Assembly: GCA_027475525.1 (NCBI GenBank)
Contig: JAMWFC010000049.1
Coordinates: 6,060,947 to 6,124,946 of the forward strand
DNA from: Macrolepiota albuminosa
Lineage: Eukaryota > Basidiomycota > Agaricomycetes > Agaricales > Agaricaceae
DNA length: 64,000 nucleotides
Reading direction: 5' to 3'
The position numbers and the translations under genes are program-made. The notes under the pieces were generated by a model, which was not told the DNA's origin, did no database searches, and saw only the letters and a list, made by a program, of their open reading frames with translations. Positions 34,180-45,480 of this stretch are shown here, piece by piece (within the stretch, counting starts at the first letter, position 1; each line of letters begins with the position of its first letter).

Positions 34180-34460
34180 GGAGGAGTAAGGGACGGCATG
34201 ATAGGAAGGGCGACAGGAGAGTTGCTAGCCACCACCGGATCGGGAGCAGGTGTAGCGCCGGCGACAGACAGGATGACATCCTCAGTGGGGGGGACAGTTT
34301 TGACAACAGGAACAGGAGTAAGGGACGGAGCGATAGGCAGGACAATGGGAGAGGCGCTAGCTGCAACTGACTCAGGAGCAGGTGTAGCGCCGGCGACAGA
34401 CATGACGACATCCTCGGCAGGAGGGATAGCAATAATGACGAGAACAGGAGTAGGGGACCT
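34180..34460 (-). repeat. Two imperfect tandem units of about 132 bp in the B2 antisense gene
   Basis: AGCAGGTGTAGCGCCGGCGA occurs at about 34245 and 34377, in corresponding units encoding SVAGATPAP plus a Ser/Pro-rich stretch. Confidence 0.65.
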
Positions 34461-34982
34461 ACCAAGGAGTTAGCACCAAAAGAAAAGAAATCAAGAACAT
34501 CACGCACTGGTTACCACTGGGGCCACTCTGACAAGGGTTAGCGGCGATAGGGGGAGTAAGACGAAGCAGGACAGCGCGTACCGCCAAGAGTGCATTGGTA
34601 TCAACAACGGGCTCAGCCTCATCATCATCCTCTCCCTCGGCATCCCTCTTGGTGTCCTCCCCCTCATCCGTAGACGACTCAGTGGTGGACAAAACCACGG
34701 GCGTAGCAGGCGCTAGCTCGCGGCGCTTACCAGGACTCTTGCTAGGAGACGCAATAACAGGCTTACGTTTTGAAGGAACAGGATGACGAGAAGAGCGGGT
34801 GAAGGGTGCCGCTACGGTGGTTCCAGGCTGGCTGCGCTAATCACCGTGGGTTGGTGAGTGGCCGCCAGAGCACGTTGCTGCAGCACAAAGTCCCGGGCGT
34901 TACAAACCAATACCGCGCGCTCATAGTTCTTTTGCATGATGGCGTCCCTACCACGTTCACAAGTACGAATGCCGTTGAAGGC

Positions 34983-35078
34983 GCAACCTTGCTTTAACGC
35001 ATTGCACCGATAGCAAGGCAGAGAGGCGGTAGGGAACCAGCAGCCCTCAGGATTGTTCTCAGACCAACATTTGTCACA
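34983..35078 (-). other. Cys6 zinc-cluster-like motif of B2
   Basis: C2C8C8C2C6C spacing over 32 codons. The TTAG splice acceptor directly precedes the first Cys codon. Confidence 0.72.
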
Positions 35079-35410
35079 CTAATAAAGAAGTTAGCGATGT
35101 CATCTACCAAGAAGTAAACCAGTACTCACTGCGCCAATCCTTGCCCTAAATGCGCAATGTTCCAAGGCCGCAACTGTAACCTTCTTCTTGGCACCCAGTA
35201 CTTGGACACCAGCCGGGATGCCGGTATCAATAATGGTAGTATCACGGCGAAGACGCAACAGGTCACAAAGCTCCACGTCGGTAAACATGGTCTGGTTAGG
35301 CACCTATCGACATCAAACATTAGGCACTAAAATCTAGCAACGATGAACAAAGCACGTACGACATACAGAGGGGGAACGCGAGCGGGGAGATTGATCTGGA
35401 AAGGGAGAGG

Positions 35411-36251
35411 TCAGAACTCATAGCGCTAACACGACGGCGGGAAGTGACTCTGACCAATCCCCGATCAATACCAAAAGGAGTGGTAATTGGCGCTGTCCAT
35501 CACCGAGGCACTTCAATCAGAAGTCTAAAGGAATCAATGACGACAAGACAGGATACACACAGACCCGCCATTCAGATCTATCAAAAAGATGGTACAACGT
35601 TTAGCACCGGATTAGCGCTCACGGCGTCTGTCAAGGATTCCCCGACCATACCCCGGGATGACTTGGCCAATTGAATTGCATCAAAAAGTGAGCAAACTCG
35701 TACCATTTCTAAGTGATTTTAGAGTCGCCATTGGTCGCCGTCACCCATGTGCTGCAGGTTGCCGTTGACAGGTGGCCATTAGCTACAACTACAAAGAAAG
35801 GCGTTAACTTCTAGCGCCGTCAATGAACTTATTATGGAAAGACTGTAGCGCATAGTATAAAAACTAGCTACTTATCATGTATATAACAACGAATCATAAC
35901 CTCTTGAGCACCCAAGTTACACTTAGCGTTCAATTTGCGCTAGCTTTGCCCAACTTTGTCACCAAGTTCGGCGCTAGCTTTGTCTATCTCGTCTTTGTTG
36001 TTTACGGTGCCACCTACAGGCACATTACGCTGCGCTACTCGTTTTATTCTCTATAACTTCATTCAAGCTACGGCTGCTTACCGTTTGCCAGGTATCGTCC
36101 AAGGCGCTAGCATATAGCGCACCGTCTTATCACATCGACTCAAGCACACCGGGACCCTGCCGGGACTTCTTATAAACCCGCATGCCAGGCGCTGGAGACG
36201 GTGTTGTACTGCATATACGTCCAGCGCACCCAACCACAGTTGGCGTCATCA
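35411..36251 (+). repeat. 3' LTR of B2, lacking its first 198 bases
   Basis: Matches 13434-14273 of the 5' LTR. It ends GGCGTCATCA followed by the CCGA duplication. The missing start is replaced by antisense-gene sequence ending at 35410. Confidence 0.85.
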
Positions 36252-36255
36252 CCGA
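36252..36255 (+). repeat. Target site duplication of B2, right (CCGA)
   Basis: Matches 13232-13235. Confidence 0.8.
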
Positions 36256-37162
36256 TCGTTATCACGCACCTGCACAACAAAATTTTGCTGCTCCCAAGAA
36301 GCGTACTGAGGGTGGCTACTGACCTACTGTGCCAATATTCGATATAGAGAAATCAAACCACGTCTTTAGCCGCATTATGAAAACCGCCGTCACCTTGTCA
36401 GTTGAAGAACTTTGCAGCATTGCTCCCGACGTTCGCAACCAAGTCAAGACCGCTGTCACTCCCCGACAACCCTTGGCGACAACCATTGCCAAGGTCGAGG
36501 ACCTCGACGACGCACTACCTGGTTTTTCCGTTACCGTCAACTCTCTGGACAATGAAGACTCTTCTACCGACACCATCGCTAACGCCACCTCGGTGGACCC
36601 AGTGGAGACCTATCTTCGGTCAGTAGACCATGGTGAAGACCCGGCAATCCTTACTGTTGCTCAAGAATTGCACGCTATCTGCTCAGTTGCACTAACGGTT
36701 GACAACAAGCACGAGGTAGAGGCAATCGTGGATAGCGGTTCTCAAATTATCTCTATGGCAGCTGATGTCGCTAACAATTTGGGTCTCATTTATGACCCTA
36801 CAGTTATTCTAAACATGCAGAGCGCTAACGGTATGGTAGACAGATCCCTAGGCCTCGCCAAGAATGTGCCCTGCACCCTTGGCGACATTACTTTTTACCT
36901 GCAGATACACATTTTACGCTCCCCGGCATATGACTTATTGCTTGGCAGACCCTTTGATGTCTTGGCGCAATCAGTCGTCAAGACAGTTACCAATGATGAG
37001 ACGACCCTAACAATTAGCGACCCCAATTCCAGAATCCGACAAACGGTGCCAATGTTCCCTAGGGGACAACGAAAAGGCGCCCACGCTAAGCCCCCGGAAT
37101 TTACCGACCAACATGCCAACAAGCCTCCCCACCGGTGTTTTCACAGACCATCGAGGAGGTGA
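36256..37162 (+). pseudogene. B1 gag-protease, 3' part
   Basis: Resumes B1 gag after B2 (HAPAQQNFAAPKK), with one stop near 36320, then a long open frame from 36329. The retropepsin has VDSGSQIISMAADV (about 36730) and LLLGRPFDV (about 36940). It ends FHRPSRR at 37162 and overlaps the pol frame by 28 bases. Confidence 0.8.
37135..37142 (+). promoter_or_regulatory. Candidate -1 frameshift region of B1
   Basis: GTGTTTTC, identical to the B2 octamer at 27776-27783 and in the same relation to the two frames. Confidence 0.5.
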
Positions 37163-40100
37163 TTGGCGACGATCATGGAGATGTGGCACTAATGCTGGAA
37201 TATGACCATTTTACTGGTCTTGTAAATATCTTATCTACTGCTTGTCTTGATGAAGAAGTTTTGTTTTCCTCTACCGCTACTGATGCTGAGCTTTCCCAGA
37301 AAAACCCAGATATTACCGACTCAGCCCTAGCATACTTATATCTTACCGCCTCAGAATCGTTTCAAAATTTTGCGCCTACCGATACGTATCTTACCACCCT
37401 TCCCGGAGCTCTGTCTCCTGCCGTTCTTGGACTTGCCGCTCCTCAGGCTACAGTTCCCCTTTCCACTTCTGTATATAACCAAGCTAACGCTCCCAAAAGG
37501 AAAGGGGTACAAGTCAAAAAGAAATATAAGCCAGTTGCGCTTAAAACAAAACCGGTCACTACGCACTCTCCCAAGACGTTTAGGATCGAGCACCAGATCA
37601 TTGGCGACCCTCTTGCCAACCTACCTACTTTATCACCGAATCCGCCACCCTTTCAGCCCACGGAACATTTTACCGCGGAATGCCAACAGCAGTTTGCCAA
37701 GGAGCATGACACAGGGTTTTGACCAAAGATGAGTTGAATGTCCTTACCGATCTTGTCGCTAAGCAGGATAAAGCCTTTGCCTGGGAGGACTCAGAGCACA
37801 GCAGCCTACGCACAGACTTCTTCCCACCTGTCGTAATCCTGACCATTCCGCACGTGCTGTGGACTGAGCACAACTGACTGTTACCACCTGGAATCGAAGC
37901 CGAGGTCTGCCAAATCATTAGGACCAAGATTAAGGCTGGCGTCTACGAGCCCTCAAACAGTTCTTACCACTCCTGATGGTTCTGTGTCCTCAAAAAGAAC
38001 GGCAATCTACGCATAGTTCACAGTCTCGAGCCGCTAAATAGAGTTACTATACGACACTCTGGTGTACCACCTTTCCCTGACCACATAGCTGAGTCCTGTG
38101 CCGGGCGCATTTGTGGCGCCACCCTTGACCTTTACGTTGGCTATGATGAACGTCTGATACACCCTTCTTCCCGCAACCTCACTACTTTTCAAACTCCGTT
38201 TGGTGCACTCCGCCTAGTCACCTTACCGATGGGCTGGACAAACTCAGTCCCTATATTCCACAATGACATCACCTTCATCCTCCAACCTGAAATACCGCAT
38301 AATGTCCTTAGCTTCATGGATGACATTGGCGTCAAAGGCCCCAAAGACTGGCAACTTGTTAACGGCTTACCGGCAACTCATCCCGACAATTCCAACATTT
38401 GCTTAGCGCTATGGGAATTTTTCCAGTTGCTCAACCGAGTTCTCCAACGAATGAAGTATAGCGGCAGAACCTTTAGCGGTCACAAACTCCTCCTTTGCGC
38501 ACCAAGGTTCAAAATACTTGGTCACATCTGCACTCCCAACGGACGGGTTCCCAATGAATCTTGCCTAGCACTCTTGGAGCGATGGGGCCCTTGCCGCGAC
38601 TTATCTGAAGTTCGTGCCTTTCTTGGAACCGTTGGCGTTCTCAGGATCTTCATCAAGAACTTTGCCCATCACGCACATGCCCTTAACCAACTCACCCACG
38701 CTAACAAGCCCTTTGAATTTGGGCCAGACCAGGTCACTGCACAACACGATTTGGTAAAAGCTCTGCAAGACGCCAAGCCCCTAGTCCCCATCAATTATAC
38801 CTCTGCCGACCCAGTTATCTTGGCGGTGGATACCTCGTACATTGCCGTTGGCTACTTCTTGTGCTAGTTCCTTAGCGACAATCGGAAACAGCGACACTAC
38901 AACCGCTTTGGGTCTATCACGCTAAATGACAGAGAGTCTCGCTACAGTCAGCCTAAGCTAGAGCTCTATGGACTCTTCAAAGCTTTCCGAGCGCTACAGA
39001 TGTATTTGATTGGCGTCCGGAACCTTATTGTTGAAGTCGACGCTAGGTACATCAAAGGCATGCTGCAGAATCCCAACATCCAGCCATCCGCTAGTATGAA
39101 CCGGTGGGTAGTCACCATCCTCATGTTTCACTTTGAATTGGTACACGTCAAGAGCTCTTTCCACGGCCCAGATGGACTTTCTAGGCGACCACGGCAGCCT
39201 GGCGACCCGGCAGTGGATCCGCAGGCAGATAGCGATTTTGAGGACTGGATCGACTGCTTACACGGATTTGTGCACCTCATACAACAGCCAATACCCCTCC
39301 TATGACGGCAACAGCCTACTAGTATTCTTCTACATCCCATTGTCCCTTACCGCCCCGAGACTTTTAGCGCACCCCTCACATTCTATACGGCAAGCATTTT
39401 CAGTCAAAACGCACCACCAGTAAAAATTGTATAAGAACCCCACCCGCTAAGAGAAGACAGCAAAAACCTGACCTACGATGCCATTCCCCGATCCGCCAAG
39501 GCAAAGGCAGAAGACAGTCGCTTATTAATAGTTGAACAATGGATACAAGACCTTAAGCGACCAGCAGGCCTTACCGACGAACAATTTGCGACTTTTATCA
39601 GATACGCTACCTGGTTCTTCTTTACCAACAACCGCCTTTGGCGACAGAATCGAGATGGTGCCCACAAGCTGGTCATCAAGCCAGAAAGTCGCTTATGAAT
39701 CCTGCGCACCATGCATGACGAACTAGGACATAGAGGTCTGTACGCTACCCGAGCTTCTCTGCTAGAACGATTCTGGTGGCTACACGCTAGTGCCAACATC
39801 GCCTGGTACATTAGGACTTGCCACCTCTGCCAAATTCAACAAACACGCCAAGTGCTCATCCCGCTAACCATTGCAATGCCAGCTTCCCTTTTCAGCAAAA
39901 TTTACGTCGACACCATGCATATGCCTAAATCTGGTCGCTACAAGTACATTATTCAAGGTCGTTGCTCGCTAATCCACTGGCCTGAATTTCGAATGCTTCA
40001 AAGAGAAAATACCGAGGCGGTCGCCAAGTGGCTATTTGAGGACGTCATCTGCCGTTGGGGAGCGCTAAGAGAAATCGTCACGGATAACGGTGCGCCCATC

Positions 40101-40836
40101 ATCAAAGCGCTAACATACCTCGCCAAGAAATACAACATTCACCACATTCGAGTATCTGGCTACAACAAACGCGCCAATGGCCTGGTAGAGAGACCACACT
40201 TTGACGTTCGGCAAGCGCTCTTCAAGGCAGTCAATGGCGACGAGTCTCGTTGGAGCGAGGCAACATATTCAGTATTTTGGTCGGAAAGAGTTACCATTCG
40301 TAAGCGCATGGGTTGTTCTCCATATTACGCGGCTACTGGCACCCATCCTTTACTCCCTGCCGACATTATAGAAGCAACCTACCTTCAGCCAGCCCCTAAC
40401 AGTATCTTAGCGACTACCGACCTGATCGCCAGACGAGCAATCGATCTCCAACAATGGAAAGAAGATTTGGAGCGACTTCATGAAGTAGTCTTTAGCGCCC
40501 GTCGCCAAGCAGCCCTGTGATTCAAAACCAAGCATGGCGCCACTATCAAGGATTACAACTTCCCAAGAGGAGCGCTAGTGCTTATGCGCAACTCCAAAAT
40601 TGAAACCTCGTACAACAAGAAAATGCGCCCTCACTATCTAGGACCTTTGGTAGTTATCTCTTGTAACCGTGGAGGCGCTTACGTGCTCTGTGAATTAGAT
40701 GGTTCAGTCCTACACCGACCTGTTGCCGCTTGAGGCGCTAGATATTGACACTGCCAAGCTGAGAGAACTTGAAGAAACAGAATTATTGGACGATGATGAT
40801 TTGCCGACTCTGATTGAAGAAGAAGAAAACAATTAG
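37135..40836 (+). pseudogene. pol: B1 pol: RT, RNase H, integrase
   Basis: Same order as B2: acidic linker, RT with ATLDLYVGYDERLIH and FMDDIGVKG (about 38310; Ile to Met beside the DD), RNase H (VDTSYIAVGYFLC, VEVDARYIKGML) and integrase (HDELGHRGLY, CHLCQIQQ, VDTMHMP, VTDNGAP, NGLVERPHF). Breaks include a frameshift near 37720, TGA at 37875-37877 (shared with B2), TGA near 37976, TAG near 38866, TAA near 39302, TGA near 39696 and TGA near 40518. The acidic end matches B2. Much more decayed than B2, in line with being the older, outer element. Confidence 0.88.
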
Positions 40837-41266
40837 AAAAGACTATATTGATAAGCTCCCTTTTTTCTATTACTTATCTTACTTACCTTTCTTGCCAATA
40901 CTTACTATACCATATCCAACAGACATTTCCTTACTTAGTCAAGTCGCAGCGCTAGCGTGTCGCCAGCGCTTAGCAATTTGCACAACTCTCGCCAAGGGTT
41001 TTTCGCTATGATGATTTACTGAGCATTTCCCTTTTCCTCAAAATTTGTCTAAGTCCCTCTCATACTATTCCTCTTACTAAAACCTACCTTACAAGGCTTG
41101 CCGCTTACTTTCCCTTAGCTTTACTTCCTTGGCTCTGTACTGTTGCGCTAACCCAGATTATGGGACTTACCCTTTTCACTCGGCAAGGAGGGGAAACTTA
41201 TACATATATAGACACGAGCGGTAACAAAAAGCTATACATAAGCGGCCTATCTACGCTAAGGTCCGC
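40837..41266. other. Spacer between convergent B1 pol and antisense gene
   Basis: AT-rich and free of recognisable coding. Both genes end towards it, so it probably holds their 3' ends. Confidence 0.5.
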
Positions 41267-43673
41267 TCAGTCACTCTCATCGTCCATCGGCAAGGAGTTA
41301 TCCGACACTGGCAAAGAGGAGTTGCGCAAAGGAAGGAGGTCACCCGGCAAGATGTTGTTGGCGGTTTGCCAGTCCAGAGCAGCTTGGCAATCCGCTTGAT
41401 AGTCGCGCAGGACGTGAAGACTACGGCCCAGGTTGGAGTAGCGCAAGCGCAGCACCATCAGTTGACCCCGGACTCGTTCCTGCTCCTGCTCTATGGACAA
41501 CTCCATTGTTGCTGCCCTCCTTGAGAACCTCTCCAACATTTCCCGTGGATTGAGCACCACCACTGGGTACACGAGGTCTTGCCCCAGCCAGTTGAAGGTG
41601 TTGCCAGTGACCGTCAGTTGCGGCTGGGGAGTCCAGGCAGGATTTATCCTGGCGACGACGAGTCGCCTCGGTTCCAACCCAGCAACATCCTCGAAGTCCG
41701 AAACCTCCCAAGGAGCAGCATTACCGTAGAGAGGCAGCCACCGCCACTCAGGCTCCTTCCAGGCAACTCCTGCCGCTTCCTCTCCTGCCGATGGCTCTTC
41801 CTCGCCACCGTCCTGCTGCGTCGCCAAGGTCTCGTCCAACTCTTCATCTCCTCCCACTGCCACTGCCACTGCCTTCTCCTCTGACTCACCGCCCATCTCG
41901 ACGTCTGCGGGAGTCGCTTCCCATTCTGCTTGAGGCGCCGAGTCGCCAACCTCTTCCTGCTCTCCCACCGCTTCATCCTCGCCAAGGGACCTCGCCGCCA
42001 AGTGAATGGGCGATAAGAGGCCACTTGGACCTGCCTCGGAATCTGGAGGAGGGAGGCGACTAGCCGCCAACGCCTTCTCCAGGTCCTCCATCTCGGTGTC
42101 ACGAGGGGCTGGCAAGGGGGAATGCAAAGAGACCACCCGAGGTCGCTTGGCTTTGCCCTTCCCCTTGCTTGGGGAAGGGACTTGTTGCTTTTCTGGGACC
42201 GAAGTCCCTTGGCGCTTGCCAGCGCCTCGCTTGCCGACTGTTTCCGACCCATCTCCTTGGCGCGTCGGCAACGCCAAGGAGGCTCATCCCACAGCCGCCA
42301 TTCCTCCAGCGGCAACCTTCTTCTTCTGCTCCTCCACAAAGTCCCTAGCCCTCCTCACCAACACCGCCCGGGAAAACATCTTCTCGACAAGGGCGTCTGG
42401 CACGCCACCATGCTTGCGACTTTTGGCTCCATCAATTGTACAAGCATGCTTGAGGGCGCCACAACAATAGCACGGCTGGGCCCCAGTCGGGAACCAACAG
42501 CCTTCTGGGTCGTTATCTGCCCAGCACTTGTCACACTAAGCACTAAAAGTCAGCAAGAGACTAAAAGAAGACGGAAAAGTCACTTACCACTCCCCTTGCC
42601 TCCTTAAAAGCTTGCCGGGTCGCCAGGGAAACAGTCTTTTTCCCCTTCATTTCCTCCATGACGACCCCGGCCTCTTGTCCCTCGTCAAGGACAGCCTCCT
42701 CCTGACGCGGCAAAAGCAAACTTCTCAGCTCCTTGTCATCAAAAGAGCTTTGGGTTGGCGCCTAGACAAATCACGGTAAGTAAGAGACCAGACGTCTGAG
42801 TACCACTTACCGCGTATTGGGGAGCTGCCTTGCAACTCTGCAAATATCGTTAGTGACAGTCGGCAGTGGCAAGCAAAAATTAGCACTTACCTTATGCTTG
42901 GAAGCACCTGCTGGCTTCCTCGGCGAGCCCGACTTGCTAGCTGGCAGCACTGGGCTCAAAGTGCTGCCGGCACGACCACCCTTGCCGGATCCCTCTGCTA
43001 CCGCCTGCCTCTCGGCGGCAGGCGCCTTCCCTGCAGTGACCTCCTCCATCTCTACGGCCAACGTGGCCACCTGCTCTCACTCCTCTAACGCCCTGGTAAT
43101 CTTGCAGGCGTCTCGGGAAACCTCCTCCTGCCTTGCTGCGATCTCCTCTTCCACCTGCATGCATGCTAACAGCGCCAACACCTCCTGTTTGCTATGAGGG
43201 GATAAATCAGACCAGAGCTAAGTTAGGATAAATGGGTTAGAAATACTCACTCTGCCACAGGCGTGCTTACCGTCATTGGCAACGCCCTGGACAGAATATC
43301 CTCTAACTCGTCCTTGATGGTCGGTATGACAGGGGGCACCTGATGACATAATCAGCTAGCGACACGGCAAGAACTAAAAAGCACTGACAAAGCGGGAAAA
43401 TGGCGCTAACCACTCGGCGCCACGGTTGTCAACATACCGGGCCCGGCACCACTCCCGCACCTCAATTTCTCTGTCCCACTCTACGCCAAGGACACGAACA
43501 TTGTACCAGCGCTCCAGCAATTTCATCACGGCAACCACCAAGTTTGGAGGCGCCTCCGTGCCCACACCCTCGATGCGCCTAACAAAGCGGTTGGCCTTTT
43601 TGATATACGTGGAGGCAGCGTCTTGAGCCTCGCGAGATGGTATGGGAGGCGGAGTTGGAATACGGAAAGACAT
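41267..43673 (-). pseudogene. Antisense Cys6-cluster gene of B1
   Basis: A multi-exon minus-strand gene. Its ATG at 43673 lies 136 bases inside the 3' LTR. Exon 1 encodes SFRIPTPPPIPSREAQ...ERWYNVRVLGVEWD. Later exons encode VPPVIPTIKDELED and a Lys/Glu-rich helical region with TGA near 43078. The exon with KKTVSLATRQAF ends GTG before GTAAGT. The next exon opens with CDKCWADNDPEGC then WFPTGAQPCYCCGALKHAC (42440-42535). Downstream come a basic linker, TGA at 42276-42278, a long acidic stretch, and a conserved end (WTPQPQLTVTGNTFNWLGQD) finishing at 41267. The first exon junction is not resolved. Homologous to the B2 antisense gene. Confidence 0.68.
42440..42535 (-). other. Cys6 zinc-cluster-like motif of B1
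   Basis: C2C8C8C2C6C spacing, 32 codons, the same length as in B2. The splice acceptor TTAG directly precedes the first Cys codon. Confidence 0.72.
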
Positions 43674-43808
43674 TTTATTTTTGAAGAGCGCCAGGTAAAA
43701 ACAGGGAAGAGAGGTGAAGTCCAAACTTATGTGCCAGGACTATAAACAAAGTTTGAAGAACGCATGGGCCACATGTCACAAAAACGGTAACGGTAGCCTT
43801 ATTTGGTG

Positions 43809-44733
43809 TGATAGGACCCCATACAGGATCAGCGCATCAACGGCAGGCTACGGCAACGCGGCACCAACTCGGGATACCTTAGCGCGCACTAATTATCCAA
43901 TTTTAGCAATATTTGACGGCCGGGTACGGCAAGAAGCAGATCCGATCAATGATAGCGCCGACGGCAGCAAGAATGACAATTGACAGATGGCATCAGTCAC
44001 TGACGACAGCGCTTAGCGAGAAGATTGATGATCTGTCAAAAAGACCGACAGACAGCTTGGCATTTGACCTTGGCAGCTGACATTGCTTAGCGCCCCCGAT
44101 TTGGCGCCTGACACCGCTTAGGTATGTTGATAGACAGAAGAATGATGGATTGATGGTTTAGCATTGTGATCTGCCGCCTGGTGCCACTAAGGGTCTTGAA
44201 TGGACAGCAGGGATCTGAAACCGTTGGAGCTACCCCTTATAAAATTTTCTAGTTTACCGCTCTTTGGCCACTGGCGACGGCGAACTCTTTGTAGTATAAA
44301 AGTACTTACCGACTTGTACCATAATCATCAGAATAGACCAGAATTTCCTGCTCCTCTTTTGTCAGTCTCCCTTACGCTCAAGATCTCATTTTCGGTCGGC
44401 AACGTCGAACTTGTCGGCAGTTGCAGACTCTTGTTAACACTCGACACACTCACACCTTGCAGTTATGGCAGGCAATATCGACACTTAGACTTCGCTAAGC
44501 TTACCATGCTCTTGCCACTCATCTTGCCGTGCTCACTTACCGCTTTTTCATAGGCGCTGTACCTTAGCGCTTTACGCTTGCCGACACTCGTTACTGACTT
44601 TTCACCTTTTTCACAGGTGCGTTCTCTGGGACCTGCCCAGAACTCCCTCATTACTTTAGCGTGCCCAACGCAAGTAATTGGTACAGTAACACTATACCTA
44701 GATTTGTTACTGACCAAACTTTGGGTGTCATCA
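43809..44733 (+). repeat. 3' LTR of B1 (925 bp)
   Basis: TGATAGGACC...GTCATCA, identical in length to the 5' LTR. It is followed by CTGT and by sequence that continues the repeat unit found before 10590. Confidence 0.93.
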
Positions 44734-45480
44734 CTGTATAATGCTATGGTGTAAATCAATATCAGTCTAATATTCCGCTACACTCTATGTCTTTCCTCTT
44801 TCCTGTATACTTCTATGGTGTAAATAAATATCAGTCTAATATTGTCAATTCAATACAGATGCACCAGTTGCAGTAAATTCTCTATCTGTTCAAATTCTGT
44901 ATGGGTCTGTTTGTGCACTACATGAACACCATCCTGACTTGTAGTAAGCACCTGTGGTACAATGGAATATTCATAAATTGATATTTCATATTGTGCACAA
45001 GAGGTGGGTTTGACTCCCGCTAGTTCACATTATATAATAGCAGCAGGCCACTGATGTCCGCTAGCATCATGAATTTGATCCATTGAAAACTCCAGAGATT
45101 TCTGCAGTGGCATAAGGTGGACGAGTTTGCATGTGTGTTTATTCCAGTGCTCATGACAAGTTGATAATACACTGTGGCTGGCTACCTTTGTGCTGGTCTT
45201 TGTAAAAAAGATAGCCAGCCCTGGTATATTGTCACTTGTCATGTGTACTTCATGTGCCAACTCCTCACTTCAGTAATTTTTAGAGTTTTGGTCAGATCAA
45301 CTACCACAGGCGCTTACTACAGGTCAGTACGATGTACATGTAGAGCAAAAATGCACCTGTATAAAAACACACCATTAGACCCCATTAAGGTGGAGTAGGG
45401 GGAGTAGAACCCACCGCTGTACACAATATTGAATATCAATAAACAAATATTCTACTGAACCACTGGGACTGGTTGTACTG
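44734..45480. repeat. tRNA-like repeat region continuing the B1 target
   Basis: GGTGTAAATCAATATCAGTCTAAT occurs twice (44754 and 44819) and also near 10440. A plus-strand tRNA-like copy lies at 44948-45027 (GCACCTGTGGTAC, GGTTTGACTCC) and a minus-strand copy at 45393-45468 (GGTTCTACTCC). No protein gene is visible. Confidence 0.5.

Larger units (their letters stand above)
33606..35390 (-). pseudogene. Antisense Cys6-cluster gene of B2
   Basis: On the minus strand, an exon (VPNQTMFTDVELCDLL...KKKVTVAALEH) ends with a GTGAGT donor. The next exon begins exactly at the first Cys of CDKCWSENNPEGC then WFPTASLPCYRCNALKQGC (34983-35078). An acidic Ser/Glu/Asp linker, a segment with two imperfect repeats (SVAGATPAP) and a C-terminal block (WTPAPAMRVSGDAFPWLGDE...YPV) follow, ending at 33606. 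The C-terminal block matches the B1 antisense protein (WTPQPQLTVTGNTFNWLGQD). Frame breaks occur near 34820 and 33960. The 5' exons present in B1 are absent, probably lost with the first 198 bases of the 3' LTR. Confidence 0.65.
13236..36251 (+). mobile_element. Ty3/gypsy element B2, inserted in B1 gag and itself split by A2
   Basis: The 5' LTR is 13236-14273 and a 5'-shortened 3' LTR is 35411-36251. Gag-protease is split at 16139/26993 by A2. Pol runs 27770-31479 and antisense genes lie at 31610-35390. Proteins are clearly related to those of B1 but diverged, so B2 is a sister family rather than a recent copy. The flanking CCGA duplication and the restored B1 frame define the insertion. Confidence 0.88.
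10590..44733 (+). mobile_element. Ty3/gypsy element B1, outermost of a three-level nest
   Basis: The two LTRs are both exactly 925 bp and start TGATAGGACC and end GTCATCA. Internal B1 sequence is split by B2 (13236-36251). The gag 5' part is at 11764-13235 and the gag-protease remainder at 36256-37162. Pol follows at 37135-40836 and an antisense gene at 41267-43673. Flanking bases and an empty-site comparison support a single insertion into a tRNA-Gly-like repeat. Many stops and frameshifts show it is old. Confidence 0.88.
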
